NCBI RefSeq assembly: GCF_022374895.2
Contig: NZ_CP092423.2
Span: 4,526,001 to 4,590,000, forward strand
Reading direction: 5' to 3'
From: Mycobacterium lentiflavum
GTDB taxonomy: Bacteria; Actinomycetota; Actinomycetes; Mycobacteriales; Mycobacteriaceae
DNA length: 64,000 nt
The position numbers were made by a program, and so were the translations under genes. Under the pieces are notes generated by a model. It saw only the letters and a list, made by a program, of their open reading frames with translations. It had not been told where the DNA came from and ran no database searches. Positions within the stretch are counted from its first letter, which is position 1. Each line of letters opens with the position of its first letter. This document shows positions 8,828 to 17,010 of this stretch, one piece after another.

Positions 8828-9946
8828 GTGAGTACCACTCGGGTCGAGCCGGAAGAAACACTGGACGAACCAACGTTTACCAGTAGGCAGCCGCTGGACT
8901 ACGTGCCGGGGATCTTGCTGCTGATCGGCGTCGGCCTGCTGGGCAAATACGCTCAGATCTGGTGGAACACACTGGCCAAACACGAACACTGGCGGGTTCC
9001 CGACATCGAATACGTGTTGTGGGCCATCGTGATTGGGCTGCTGATCACCAACACCCTCGGCCTGCACCGGATATTTCGTCCGGGTGTGCAGACCTACGAG
9101 TTCTGGCTCAAGGTCGGGATCGTGGTGCTGGGGGCGCGTTTTGTGCTCGGCGACATCGCCAAGCTGGGCGCGATCAGCCTGGTCCAGATTCTGGTGGACA
9201 TGACGATCGCGGGAACCGTCATCATCGTCGCGGCACGGGCCTTCGGGCTGTCGGGCAAGCTGGGTTCGCTGCTGGCGATCGGCACATCGATTTGCGGGGT
9301 GTCGGCGATTATCGCGGCCAAGGGCGCGATCCGGGCCCGCAACTCCGACGTCAGCTATGCCATCGCGGCGATCCTGGCGCTGGGCGCGGTGTCCCTGTTC
9401 GTGTTGCCGCCACTGGGACACGCGATGGGGCTTACCGACCACGAATTCGGTCTCTGGGCAGGTCTTTCCGTGGACAACACCGCCGAAACCACCGCCACCG
9501 GCTACCTGTTCTCCGACCACGCCGGCAAGATCGCGGTGCTGGTGAAGTCGACCCGCAACGCGCTGATCGGGTTTGTCGTCCTCGGTTTCGCGCTGTACTG
9601 GTCCGCGCGCGGACAGGCCGACGAGATCGCCCCCGGCGCAACAGCCAAGGCGGCATTCATCTGGCAGAAGTTCCCGAAATTCGTGCTCGGCTTCCTGGTG
9701 GTATCGGCGATCGCGACCGCGGGCTGGCTGTCGAAAGGGCAAACCACGAACCTGGCGAACGTGTCGAAGTGGGCGTTTCTGCTGACCTTCGCCGGTGTCG
9801 GGCTCAACACCGATTTCCGTCAAATCGCGCGCACCGGATGGCGTCCGCTGCTCGTGGCTGTGATGGGACTCACAGTCGTCGCGACGGTCTCGCTGGGCAT
9901 CGTGCTGCTGACGTCGCGCGTATTGCATTGGGGCGTAAGCACCTAG
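8828..9946 (+). CDS. Putative sulfate exporter family transporter (YeiH/UPF0324)
   Basis: A 372-residue polytopic inner-membrane protein with about 10-11 hydrophobic helices. It has the family hallmarks: a repeated glycine-rich helix (KLGSLLAIGTSICGVSAI) and a later LLTFAGVGLNTDF segment. The family (PF03601) is annotated as a putative sulfate exporter, but transport has not been firmly shown. Position directly after stf0-cysD-cysNC supports a link to sulfur or sulfite handling. GTG 8828 follows the 38-residue peptide by 4 bp; an upstream in-frame extension to 8798 would overlap that peptide and is unlikely. Confidence 0.85.
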   Translation: MSTTRVEPEETLDEPTFTSRQPLDYVPGILLLIGVGLLGKYAQIWWNTLAKHEHWRVPDIEYVLWAIVIGLLITNTLGLHRIFRPGVQTYEFWLKVGIVVLGARFVLGDIAKLGAISLVQILVDMTIAGTVIIVAARAFGLSGKLGSLLAIGTSICGVSAIIAAKGAIRARNSDVSYAIAAILALGAVSLFVLPPLGHAMGLTDHEFGLWAGLSVDNTAETTATGYLFSDHAGKIAVLVKSTRNALIGFVVLGFALYWSARGQADEIAPGATAKAAFIWQKFPKFVLGFLVVSAIATAGWLSKGQTTNLANVSKWAFLLTFAGVGLNTDFRQIARTGWRPLLVAVMGLTVVATVSLGIVLLTSRVLHWGVST

Positions 9947-10116
9947 CGCGGGCACATAACGACGGCGCCTGGCGAGGCGCAACAGGCCGGTCTGCGGGCC
10001 AGACGGTAACGTAATGATCATGCAGCACTCGTCCGTCGTTGCTCTGCTACGCGAACGCGCTGGTCTACCGGGTTCGGCTCGCACCACGTTGGACGCCCAG
10101 GCAGCCGAATCCTGAC

Positions 10117-10809
10117 ATGTGGATCACCCTCCTGGTCATGGCCTTCGCGATGAGCGTCGAGCCGTTCCGGATCGGCATGACGGTGCTGATGCTGAACCGA
10201 CCCAGGCCCATGCTGCAGCTTTTCGCATTTCTCTGCGGGGGGTTCGCGATGGGCATGACCGTCGGGTTGTCCGTCGTGTTCGGACTTCAGCGCAGACTGC
10301 TGAGTTCTCCGCACGTAAGTTTGCCGAAACTTCAGATTCTGATTGGCGGTTCGGCACTGCTTGTTGCGGTCGTGCTGAGTGCGCAGGTCGTGTTGAGGGA
10401 GAAAGTCGGCCGCTTCAAACGCCCACCCGCCGACGAGCCCGACTTGCACGAGCATCACGGCTTGGGGCGGTTTTCCAGACGGCTACTGCACGGGCGTTCG
10501 CTGTGGGTGGCGGGGATGGCCGGTCTGGGAATCGCGTTGCCGTCCGTGGATTATCTCGCGGCGCTGGCCGCCATCGTGGCCTCCGGCACCGCGGCCATGA
10601 CGCAGTTCAGCGCGCTGCTGATGTTCCATGTCGTGGCGTTCGCACTGGTGGAGATCCCGCTGCTGGCCTATCTGCTGGCGCCGGATCAGACGCGCGCCTG
10701 GATGGTGTCGCTACAAATCTGGATCCGTTCGCGGCGGCGCGTCGAGGTTGCCAGCCTGTTGGCCGCGGCCGGGTGTGTGCTGGTCTTCATCGGCATGCGC
10801 AGCCTCTAA
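10117..10809 (+). CDS. GAP/Sap-family integral membrane protein
   Basis: A 230-residue membrane protein of the GAP (GPL-addressing protein) family, to which Sap, the sulfolipid-1-addressing protein of M. tuberculosis, also belongs. These proteins assist export of glycolipids to the cell surface. About six transmembrane helices are seen, with a basic cytosolic loop rich in His and Arg (about residues 95-135). The family signature helix MWITLLVMAFAMSVEPFR opens the protein, and GMAGLGIALPSVDYLAAL lies in the middle. The gene is 170 bp after the transporter gene and ends 10 bp from the convergent esterase gene. With Stf0 nearby it may export a trehalose sulfolipid; that is inference. Confidence 0.8.
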   Translation: MWITLLVMAFAMSVEPFRIGMTVLMLNRPRPMLQLFAFLCGGFAMGMTVGLSVVFGLQRRLLSSPHVSLPKLQILIGGSALLVAVVLSAQVVLREKVGRFKRPPADEPDLHEHHGLGRFSRRLLHGRSLWVAGMAGLGIALPSVDYLAALAAIVASGTAAMTQFSALLMFHVVAFALVEIPLLAYLLAPDQTRAWMVSLQIWIRSRRRVEVASLLAAAGCVLVFIGMRSL

Positions 10810-10819
10810 CCCCGGCCAG

Positions 10820-12067
10820 CTACCCGCACTGCTGACCGCGGCGCACATACATTTCGGCCAGGAACTGTTCGACTGCCACCGCGGCGTGCGCGGCGCGGGC
10901 CGAGCCGAAAATGTCGAACGCGTGCTGGGCCCAAGGCAACTCGGCATAGACCACGGGCTGGTTGCTGACCTCGCCTAGACGTGCCACGAAACTGCGGGCC
11001 TGTTCGACCGGAACCAGTGAGTCGTTGGTGCCGTGCAGCACGAAAAACGGTGGGGCGTCTGGGCGAACGTGAGCGATCGGCGACGCCGCGCGAAAAGGCT
11101 CGGCGATGTCCCCGCGGCTGACCTTGAAAACGTTCTTGGCCACCATCGCCGCCATCATCGGGTGTATCGCGGTACCGGTCGCGTTGAAGTCGTAGACGCC
11201 GTAGAACGGCACCGCCACGTCCACCCGGGTGTCGGCGTCTTCAAAGCCCGGCTGAAACCGCGGATCGTTGGGGGTCAGTGCGGCCAGCGACGTCAGGTGC
11301 CCGCCGGCCGAACCTCCGGTGAGCGCAATCCAGTCCGGGTCACCACCGTAGGAGGCGATGTGCTCTTTCGTCCATGCGATCGCGCGCTTGACGTCGACGA
11401 TGTGATCGGGCCAGGTTGAGCGCGGGCTGAGCCGGTAGTTGATCGCCACGCAGATCCAGCCCAATTCGGCCAGATGGCTCATCAGCGGATGTGCTTGTCC
11501 CCGTTTGTTTCCCACCATCCAGGCACCGCCGGGAATCTGCAGCAACACCGGGGCCCGCCCGGTGCGGTCGAGGTCGGGCCGGCGCCAGATGTCGAGATGG
11601 TTGCGCGAGCCCGCCTCCCCGTAGCTGATGTCGCCGTCGTGCGCATAGTCACGGTAGATCCGCAGCATGCGGGCCGGACCGGGCCGCTTCGCGGTCGCAC
11701 CGCCGGGCGCCGGGCGTTTCCACAGATCGCCGGACTCGGTTCGGCGCTCGGTTCCCAGTCCGGCGTCCAGCGCGGCCGCCAGCGGTTCGTTGGCCTTGTG
11801 CCCGAAGTGACGCAACACCAGCAGGCCCACCGCGGACACCGCCGACATCAGCCAGCTGATTCGCCGGACCCGCGGGGGTAGTCGGTGTGACAACGCTGCC
11901 AGCGTGGTGAGTTGGATCCCAAGCATTTGCAGCGGCAGCTCGGAGGCGAACACGCCATAGGCGAATGCGAATACCGAGCCGTATCCGCCCTTGCTCAACG
12001 GCCGATAACCGTTGGCGGTGAATACGAGGCTCACCAGGGACGCCAACGCGGCGCGCAGTCGCTTCAT
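10820..12067 (-). CDS. LipO/LipM-type alpha/beta-hydrolase esterase with N-terminal membrane region
   Basis: A 415-residue carboxylesterase of the hormone-sensitive-lipase type. The N-terminal 100 residues hold two or three hydrophobic helices. The catalytic domain (about 140-410) shows the oxyanion motif PGGAW, nucleophile GGSAGGH, acid in HGTNDSLVP and a C-terminal histidine in WAQHAFD. Length and the N-terminal membrane part match Lip proteins such as LipO (Rv1426c) or LipM (Rv2284); I cannot tell which. ATG 12067 has a good GGAAAGGA ribosome-binding site, which is part of a triplicated 17-bp repeat immediately upstream. The substrate is unknown. Confidence 0.8.
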   Translation of the reverse strand: MKRLRAALASLVSLVFTANGYRPLSKGGYGSVFAFAYGVFASELPLQMLGIQLTTLAALSHRLPPRVRRISWLMSAVSAVGLLVLRHFGHKANEPLAAALDAGLGTERRTESGDLWKRPAPGGATAKRPGPARMLRIYRDYAHDGDISYGEAGSRNHLDIWRRPDLDRTGRAPVLLQIPGGAWMVGNKRGQAHPLMSHLAELGWICVAINYRLSPRSTWPDHIVDVKRAIAWTKEHIASYGGDPDWIALTGGSAGGHLTSLAALTPNDPRFQPGFEDADTRVDVAVPFYGVYDFNATGTAIHPMMAAMVAKNVFKVSRGDIAEPFRAASPIAHVRPDAPPFFVLHGTNDSLVPVEQARSFVARLGEVSNQPVVYAELPWAQHAFDIFGSARAAHAAVAVEQFLAEMYVRRGQQCG

Positions 12068-12073
12068 TGTTGT

Positions 12074-12124
12074 CCTTTCCGTGCGACGGCCCTTTCCGTG
12101 CGACGGACCTTTCCGTGCGACGGC
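12074..12124. repeat. Three tandem 17-bp repeats carrying the esterase ribosome-binding site
   Basis: Three copies of CCTTTCCGTGCGACGG plus one variable base (12074-12090, 12091-12107, 12108-12124). On the minus strand each copy contains GGAAAGG, so the esterase gene has three Shine-Dalgarno-like sequences in series, only the first correctly spaced from its ATG. Confidence 0.85.
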
Positions 12125-12150
12125 GGGCTATGCCGTCACCACGTTAATGC

Positions 12151-14511
12151 TCAGGTTGTGCTGGTTTGTGAGGCCCCGGGCCGGCCGGCCTGCGCGGGGT
12201 CTTCCACGATGTGGTACATCGGATCGACCATCGACATCGGCCGATTGCCGCTCTGCTTGGGCTTGCCGGTGATGCGCAACAGCTGACCGGGCTGGATGTC
12301 GGCGCCCCCGTGCCCGGACGGGAAGACCACGCTGATCTCGCCGCTGTGATCACCGACCACGACCGACCGGATGGTGCGCCGGCCCTTGCTGGTGTCCTCG
12401 ACCTCGCGGACCCGTCCTTCGAAGGTGGCGCGGCGCCCCGGGATCAGGCTCGCCACGGTGATCACCGAACGCGACGGATCGGGATGTTCGTAGGCGTCGA
12501 CGTTCTCGTCCTCGCCACGGGTCACCCACTCGCCGAACTTTTCGAATTCGCGCGCGATCCGCTGTTCGAATCGTTGCGGGTATGCCTCCTCGATTCGCGA
12601 CTGGACATCGTAGGGAACGATGGTCGCCGCGGCGTCGGGGATCATGCTGACCGCCCGGGCGATCTTGTCGGCGGTGCGGTCGTGCAGCAGCCGGCCCACC
12701 AACGGGTTATACGTGCGGCGCGGCAGCAGCGCGGTCACGTTGGTGTTCGGATGCTCGTCACGCGCCTTCGCGATGAACAGTTGTGCGGCGCGGATGACCC
12801 GCCGATCCGGGCAATCCACGACGCGCAGCCGGGTGTCGAGTTCGAAGTGATCCCAGCGCTTCCGTATCTGCGCGGCATAGGCGGCGTCGATCATGACGTG
12901 CACCGCGATCATTTCGTCGGCGCGTAATCCCTTGCCGTATCGCAGCGCTTCGACCACCGCCAGGTCGACCGAGTTCACGAACACAAACACCTTGTGCCGC
13001 GCGTATTTCACCAAATCTGGCCGGTCGGTGCGGAACATCTCGAGAATCGCGGCCTCCGCACGATATTCCTGATTCAGCCGCATCAGGACGAACACCAGCA
13101 GGGGGAACACGACGACGACCAGCCACGCGCCCTCGGTGAACTTCGCCACCGCGAAGATGGCGACCACGACCGTCGATAGGATTCCCGCGGAAAGGTTGAT
13201 GGCCAACCGGGTTCGCCAACCGGGCTCGCGATGTGTCAGATGGTGCTTGGTCATGCCGTAGCCGGCCATCGAAAATCCGGTGAACACACCGATCGCGTAG
13301 AACGGCACCAGCGCGTTGACCGAACCGCCGGTCACCACCAGCAACACCACCGACAGCGCGGTCAGCGCGATGATGCCATTCGAAAACACCAGGCGGTGAC
13401 CGCGTTTCATCAGCTGCCGGGGCAGGAAGCGATCCTCGGCGACGAAACTCGCCAGCGCCGGAAAGCCGTTGAAACTGGTGTTCGCACCGGTGAACAGAAT
13501 CGCGGCCGTCGCCGTCTGAACCAGGATGAACAAGATGTTGCCGACCACCCCACCGCCGAACACGGCATGGGCGATCTGCGACAGCACCGACGGATATTCA
13601 CTCTCGTACGGCGTCGCGTGCGTGGCGAACGCGAGATAGGCGACACCGGCCAGCAAGAATCCCAGGACGCTCGCCATCGCGGTGAGCACCCGACGTGCGT
13701 TGCGGCCCTGCGGCTTTCGAAAGAGGTCAACGGTGTTGGAGATGGCCTCGACACCGGTCAGCGACGAACCACCGTTGGCGAAGGAGCGCAGCAGGGTCAG
13801 GATCGTCGCGCCCATCACCAAGCCGTCGGCCTTGTGCACCGGCACCGTTCCGGGCATCTGCGCGGGGTCGTAGACGGGCAGATCGCCTATCAGCACCCGG
13901 CCGACGCCGACCACGATCGTCAGACCGACCATGACAATGAAGAAGTAGGTGGCGAACGCGAATTGCCATCCCGCTTCCTTCAATCCGCGCAGGTTCAGGA
14001 AGCAGATGAACAGCACCACGCCGACCGTGATCTGCAGGCTGTGCGGCCCCAGCGCCGGGATGGCCGACACCACCGCCACCGTTCCGGCCGCGGACTGCAC
14101 CGCGACCGTCACGACGTAGTCGATCAACAGCGCTGCGGCGGCGACCTGGGCCACCCTTGGCCCGAAGTTCTCCCGCGCCACGATGTAGGAGCCGCCCGCG
14201 CGCGTGTAGGCCATCACGACCTGCCGGTAGGACGCGGTCACCAACACCAGGATCAGCAGGATGACACCGGTGATCGGAAGCAACAAGGCGAACGCCGCGA
14301 GGCCCGCCGCAGGCAGCAGTTCGATCAGGATCTGCTCGGGGCCATAGGCGGTCGACGAGATGGCGTCGGGTGAAAGCGCGCCCAGCGCAACCGGATTCGG
14401 CAGTTTTTCGCCTGCCAGCTCCTCGGTAATCAGCGGCTTTCCGAGAAAGAGACGCTTGGCGACGTCCTGGACCGACAGCGGGAGGCGCAGTTTGCTAGCC
14501 GAAGTTGTCAC
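12151..14511 (-). CDS. APC-superfamily permease with C-terminal OB-fold domain
   Basis: A 786-residue protein, GTG start at 14511. Residues about 50-470 form a 12-helix APC-type amino-acid/cation permease, with the usual unwound helix-1 segment AYGPEQILIELLPAAG and SLTGVEAISNTVDLF. Residues about 480-670 are a soluble region (YARHKVFVFVNSVDLAVVEAL) as in Rv2690c-type permeases. The last 110 residues read as an OB-fold of RecG-wedge type: ATFEGRVREVED, VVVGDHSGEISVVF, GQLLRITGKP, DPMYHIVED. Separate OB-fold (Rv2694c) and permease (Rv2690c) genes sit beside the Trk potassium genes in H37Rv, so the fusion suggests a joint role. Substrate unknown; K+ or amino acid are both possible. Confidence 0.8.
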   Translation of the reverse strand: MTTSASKLRLPLSVQDVAKRLFLGKPLITEELAGEKLPNPVALGALSPDAISSTAYGPEQILIELLPAAGLAAFALLLPITGVILLILVLVTASYRQVVMAYTRAGGSYIVARENFGPRVAQVAAAALLIDYVVTVAVQSAAGTVAVVSAIPALGPHSLQITVGVVLFICFLNLRGLKEAGWQFAFATYFFIVMVGLTIVVGVGRVLIGDLPVYDPAQMPGTVPVHKADGLVMGATILTLLRSFANGGSSLTGVEAISNTVDLFRKPQGRNARRVLTAMASVLGFLLAGVAYLAFATHATPYESEYPSVLSQIAHAVFGGGVVGNILFILVQTATAAILFTGANTSFNGFPALASFVAEDRFLPRQLMKRGHRLVFSNGIIALTALSVVLLVVTGGSVNALVPFYAIGVFTGFSMAGYGMTKHHLTHREPGWRTRLAINLSAGILSTVVVAIFAVAKFTEGAWLVVVVFPLLVFVLMRLNQEYRAEAAILEMFRTDRPDLVKYARHKVFVFVNSVDLAVVEALRYGKGLRADEMIAVHVMIDAAYAAQIRKRWDHFELDTRLRVVDCPDRRVIRAAQLFIAKARDEHPNTNVTALLPRRTYNPLVGRLLHDRTADKIARAVSMIPDAAATIVPYDVQSRIEEAYPQRFEQRIAREFEKFGEWVTRGEDENVDAYEHPDPSRSVITVASLIPGRRATFEGRVREVEDTSKGRRTIRSVVVGDHSGEISVVFPSGHGGADIQPGQLLRITGKPKQSGNRPMSMVDPMYHIVEDPAQAGRPGASQTSTT

Positions 14512-14611
14512 GACAACGTTCCTTACCCGAGAGCGAGCGGTTGGCTATTGCTTCGATGCATTCTGCCGGTTCGCCGGATTGGCGGCAGACGGACGCGGAG
14601 ATTTCGCGTAA

Positions 14612-15745
14612 TCAGCGCGCGGACGATGCGGTCAGCCGCTGGACCGCGGCTTCGATGCGCTCGTCGGTCGCGGTCAGCGCGACGCGCACATGTCGCCCGC
14701 CGCTCGGGCCGTAGAACTCGCCGGGCGCCACCAGGATGCCGTGGCCGGCCAACCACCCCACGCTGTCGCGAGAAGGCTCACCGCGGGTTGCCCACAGATA
14801 CAGCCCGGCTTCGGAATGGTCGATCGCGAACCCGGCAGCGCGCAGCGCCGGTGCGAGAGCAGCACGGCGGCGGGCGTAGCACTCGCGCTGCACCTTCTCG
14901 TGGTCGTCGTCGTCCAGCGCGGCCACCATCGCGGACTGCACCGGTGTCGGCACGATCATTCCGGCGTGCTTGCGCACCGCCAGCAGCTCGGCGACCAGAC
15001 CGGGATCGCCGGCGACGAATCCGGCCCGGTACCCGGCCAGCGACGAGCTCTTGGACAGCGAATGCACCGCCAGCAGTCCGGTGTGGTCGCCGTCGCACAC
15101 CGCGGGATGCAACACCGACAGCGGCTCGGCGTCCCAGCCCAGGCCCAGGTAGCACTCGTCGGACGCCAACACGACCCGGCGTTCCCGCGCCCATCCGACG
15201 ACCTTGCGCAGATGATCGAGGCCCAGCACGCGTCCGGTCGGGTTGCTCGGCGAATTCAAATAGACCAGCGCCGGCGACTGCGGGCCCAGTTGCGTCAAGG
15301 AATCCGCGCGGATCACCTGTGCCCCGGCCAGCCGGGCGCCGACGTCATAGGTCGGGTAGGCGAGCTCGGGAACCACGACCACGTCCGCGGGGCCGAGCCC
15401 GAGCAGCGTGGGCAGCCAGGCGATGAGTTCCTTGGTGCCGATCACGGGCAGCACGGCGTTCTCGGCGAGCCCGGTGACGCCGAAGCGGCGGCCCAGGGCC
15501 GTGACCACGGATTCGCGCAGCTCGACCGTGCCGGCAGTGGCGGGGTATCCGGGCGAGGCGCCGGCGGCCGTCAGCGCCTCCTGGATTACCGGCGCGACCG
15601 GGTCTACCGGGGTTCCGATGGACAGGTCGACCACGCCGTCGGGATGAGCCCCGGCCAGCGCTTTCGCCACTGCCAGGGTGTCCCAGGGAAACTCCGGCAG
15701 AGATGCCGACAAGGCAGGTCGGCCCCCCCTGGGCTCCTGCGCCAC
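14612..15745 (-). CDS. dapC: N-succinyldiaminopimelate aminotransferase
   Basis: A PLP-dependent class I/II aminotransferase of the lysine/meso-diaminopimelate pathway, orthologous by position and sequence to Rv1178 (DapC). The 377 residues carry the substrate/cofactor motifs YPATAGTVELRE, NSPSNPTG and the PLP-lysine segment SLSKSSSLAGYRAGF. The GTG start at 15745 is 9 bp after the fdxC stop, so the two genes form an operon transcribed leftwards. The product supplies precursors for peptidoglycan in the cytosol. Confidence 0.93.
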   Translation of the reverse strand: MAQEPRGGRPALSASLPEFPWDTLAVAKALAGAHPDGVVDLSIGTPVDPVAPVIQEALTAAGASPGYPATAGTVELRESVVTALGRRFGVTGLAENAVLPVIGTKELIAWLPTLLGLGPADVVVVPELAYPTYDVGARLAGAQVIRADSLTQLGPQSPALVYLNSPSNPTGRVLGLDHLRKVVGWARERRVVLASDECYLGLGWDAEPLSVLHPAVCDGDHTGLLAVHSLSKSSSLAGYRAGFVAGDPGLVAELLAVRKHAGMIVPTPVQSAMVAALDDDDHEKVQRECYARRRAALAPALRAAGFAIDHSEAGLYLWATRGEPSRDSVGWLAGHGILVAPGEFYGPSGGRHVRVALTATDERIEAAVQRLTASSAR

Positions 15746-15754
15746 TGCGCCCCC

Positions 15755-16081
15755 TTAGTCTCCTTCGCCCTGCGGCGGCAGATCTTTGACCACTTGTGGG
15801 TCATTCTCGGTCATCCCGACCTTGGCCGCGCCCCCGGGCGAACCCAACTCGACGAAGAAGTCCGCGTTGATCTGGGTGTACTCGCTCCACTGCTCGGGCA
15901 CGTCGTCTTCGTAATAGATCGCTTCAACAGGACAAACCGGCTCGCAGGCCCCGCAGTCGACGCATTCGTCGGGGTGGATGAACAGCATCCGCGCGCCCTC
16001 GTAAATGCAGTCGACGGGGCATTCTTCGATGCACGCCTTGTCTTTGATGTCGACGCAGGGTTGGGCGATCGTGTACGTCAC
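15755..16081 (-). CDS. fdxC: 7Fe ferredoxin
   Basis: A 108-residue ferredoxin, orthologue of Rv1177 (FdxC). Cysteine ligands are seen in PCVDIKDKACIEECPVDCI (3Fe-4S/4Fe-4S arrangement) and in the CVDCGACEPVCPVEAI 4Fe-4S motif. It acts as a cytosolic electron carrier, for instance for P450s or other redox enzymes. GTG 16081 was chosen because it follows a GAGGAG ribosome-binding site and gives the normal length; the frame is open further upstream but without family similarity. It is the first gene of the fdxC-dapC pair. Confidence 0.95.
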   Translation of the reverse strand: MTYTIAQPCVDIKDKACIEECPVDCIYEGARMLFIHPDECVDCGACEPVCPVEAIYYEDDVPEQWSEYTQINADFFVELGSPGGAAKVGMTENDPQVVKDLPPQGEGD

Positions 16082-16516
16082 GGACGTCTCCTCAACGTTT
16101 TCTCTTTGGACTGCTTCGTGTGGGCTGCTGTTAGCCTCGCTGCAGCACGTGCCGGCCGGGTAAGCAAAGCTTTCGGTTACTGATACTAGACGTTGCACAT
16201 ACACGTCAACCAGTTGGCACGCTACGGCCAACGCCAAGTTTCGTACGGTCAGTCTCGCAGCCGTGCGGATCGCTGCACCGACCATTCGAACGTGTCTACG
16301 CGATCGCCCACCGGTGTTCGACCAACGATTTGCGTCGTGTGACGAACGTCACCCCGCCGTTGATCGGCAGACAGTTACGTTCCGGGCGGGGCCGGCGAAT
16401 AACCGTGAAACGAAAGAACGTCCGCAACGGCTGGTAGCCTCGTCCGAGACGGCAGCCGCTAGGGCAGATCACGTAGCCGTCGTTGGCTTTCAGAGATCCG
16501 GGGAAGGTGTCCAAGC
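16082..16516. other. Intergenic region between fdxC and the TB8.4 gene
   Basis: No supported gene in this 435-bp divergent region. It contains a possible minus-strand fdxC promoter (TTGACG at 16204-16209 read leftwards and TAGTAT at 16183-16188, 15-bp spacer), and a CRP-like dyad at 16338-16353. ORFs running through it are shadows or unsupported extensions. Confidence 0.6.
16338..16353. promoter_or_regulatory. Candidate CRP (cAMP receptor protein) site
   Basis: TGTGACGAACGTCACC matches the CRP consensus TGTGA-N6-TCACA at 9 of 10 defined positions and is a 14-bp perfect palindrome in its core. It lies about 165 bp before the TB8.4 start and 257 bp before fdxC. Confidence 0.45.
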
Positions 16517-16852
16517 ATGATGACGCTGTCGTTAAGCAAACTGGCAGCCGCGGTTGGTGGTGCGGCAGTGGCGTTGAGCGCCGCGGCGGGGGTTGCTTCG
16601 GCAGACCCCATGGATCCGATCATCAACACGACCTGCAACTACGGGCAGGTGATGGCCGCACTCAATGCGAACGATCCGGCCACTGCTCAGGAGTTGAACG
16701 CGTCGCCGTTCGCGCAGAACTACATCCGGCAGTTCCTGGCCTCCCCGCCGCCGAAGCGCCAGCAGATGGCCGCGCAGATCCAGGCGATGCCGGCGGCCGC
16801 GAAGTACTTCAACACGATCCAGCAGGTCGCGGTCGTCTGTAACAACTACTGA
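16517..16852 (+). CDS. Low-molecular-weight T-cell antigen TB8.4, haemophore-like secreted protein
   Basis: The 111-residue counterpart of Rv1174c (TB8.4). A Sec signal peptide (hydrophobic core AAAVGGAAVALSAAAGV, cleavage after ASA near residue 29) is followed by a small helical domain with two cysteines (TTCNYG and VVCNNY) that can form a disulfide. The ANDP and SPFAQNYIRQFLASPP motifs fit the haemophore-like MHB fold, but haem binding is not established for this protein. A GGGGAAGG Shine-Dalgarno precedes tandem ATGs (16517 and 16520). The stop codon lies inside a perfect palindrome that probably ends transcription. Confidence 0.92.
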   Translation: MMTLSLSKLAAAVGGAAVALSAAAGVASADPMDPIINTTCNYGQVMAALNANDPATAQELNASPFAQNYIRQFLASPPPKRQQMAAQIQAMPAAAKYFNTIQQVAVVCNNY

Positions 16853-16870
16853 GCCGACGTCGGCTCAGTA
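16847..16870. terminator. 24-bp perfect palindrome at the TB8.4 stop codon
   Basis: Arms TACTGAGCCGAC and GTCGGCTCAGTA are perfectly complementary and include the TGA stop of TB8.4. No T-tract follows. It lies between convergent TB8.4 and fbiC, consistent with a hairpin-type terminator or mRNA-end stabiliser. Confidence 0.5.
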
Positions 16871-16890
16871 ACCGCTGCGCAGTAGTCGCA

Positions 16891-16915
16891 GTCGGCCCAA
16901 AGCTTCCGGGCCGAC
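16891..16915. terminator. Second hairpin between TB8.4 and fbiC
   Basis: GTCGGCCC (16891-16898) pairs perfectly with GGGCCGAC (16908-16915) around a 9-base loop. It shares the GTCGGC arm sequence with the palindrome at 16847. It probably acts in convergent termination. Confidence 0.4.
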
Positions 16916-17010
16916 GCGGCTGCAGATCCGCGACGCGGGCGACGTCCCCACAGCTCCAAGACGCGCGCGGCGACATCGGTGTACCCGGGCCTATGACAAG
17001 TAACGCTTAA

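Noticed and set aside
12074..12124. Possible CRISPR array
   Set aside because: The units are 17 bp in direct tandem without spacers; it is a short tandem repeat.
13231..14373. 380-codon plus-strand ORF
   Set aside because: Lies antisense to the permease; composition (His/Arg/Gly/Gln-rich) is that of a shadow frame in GC-rich DNA.
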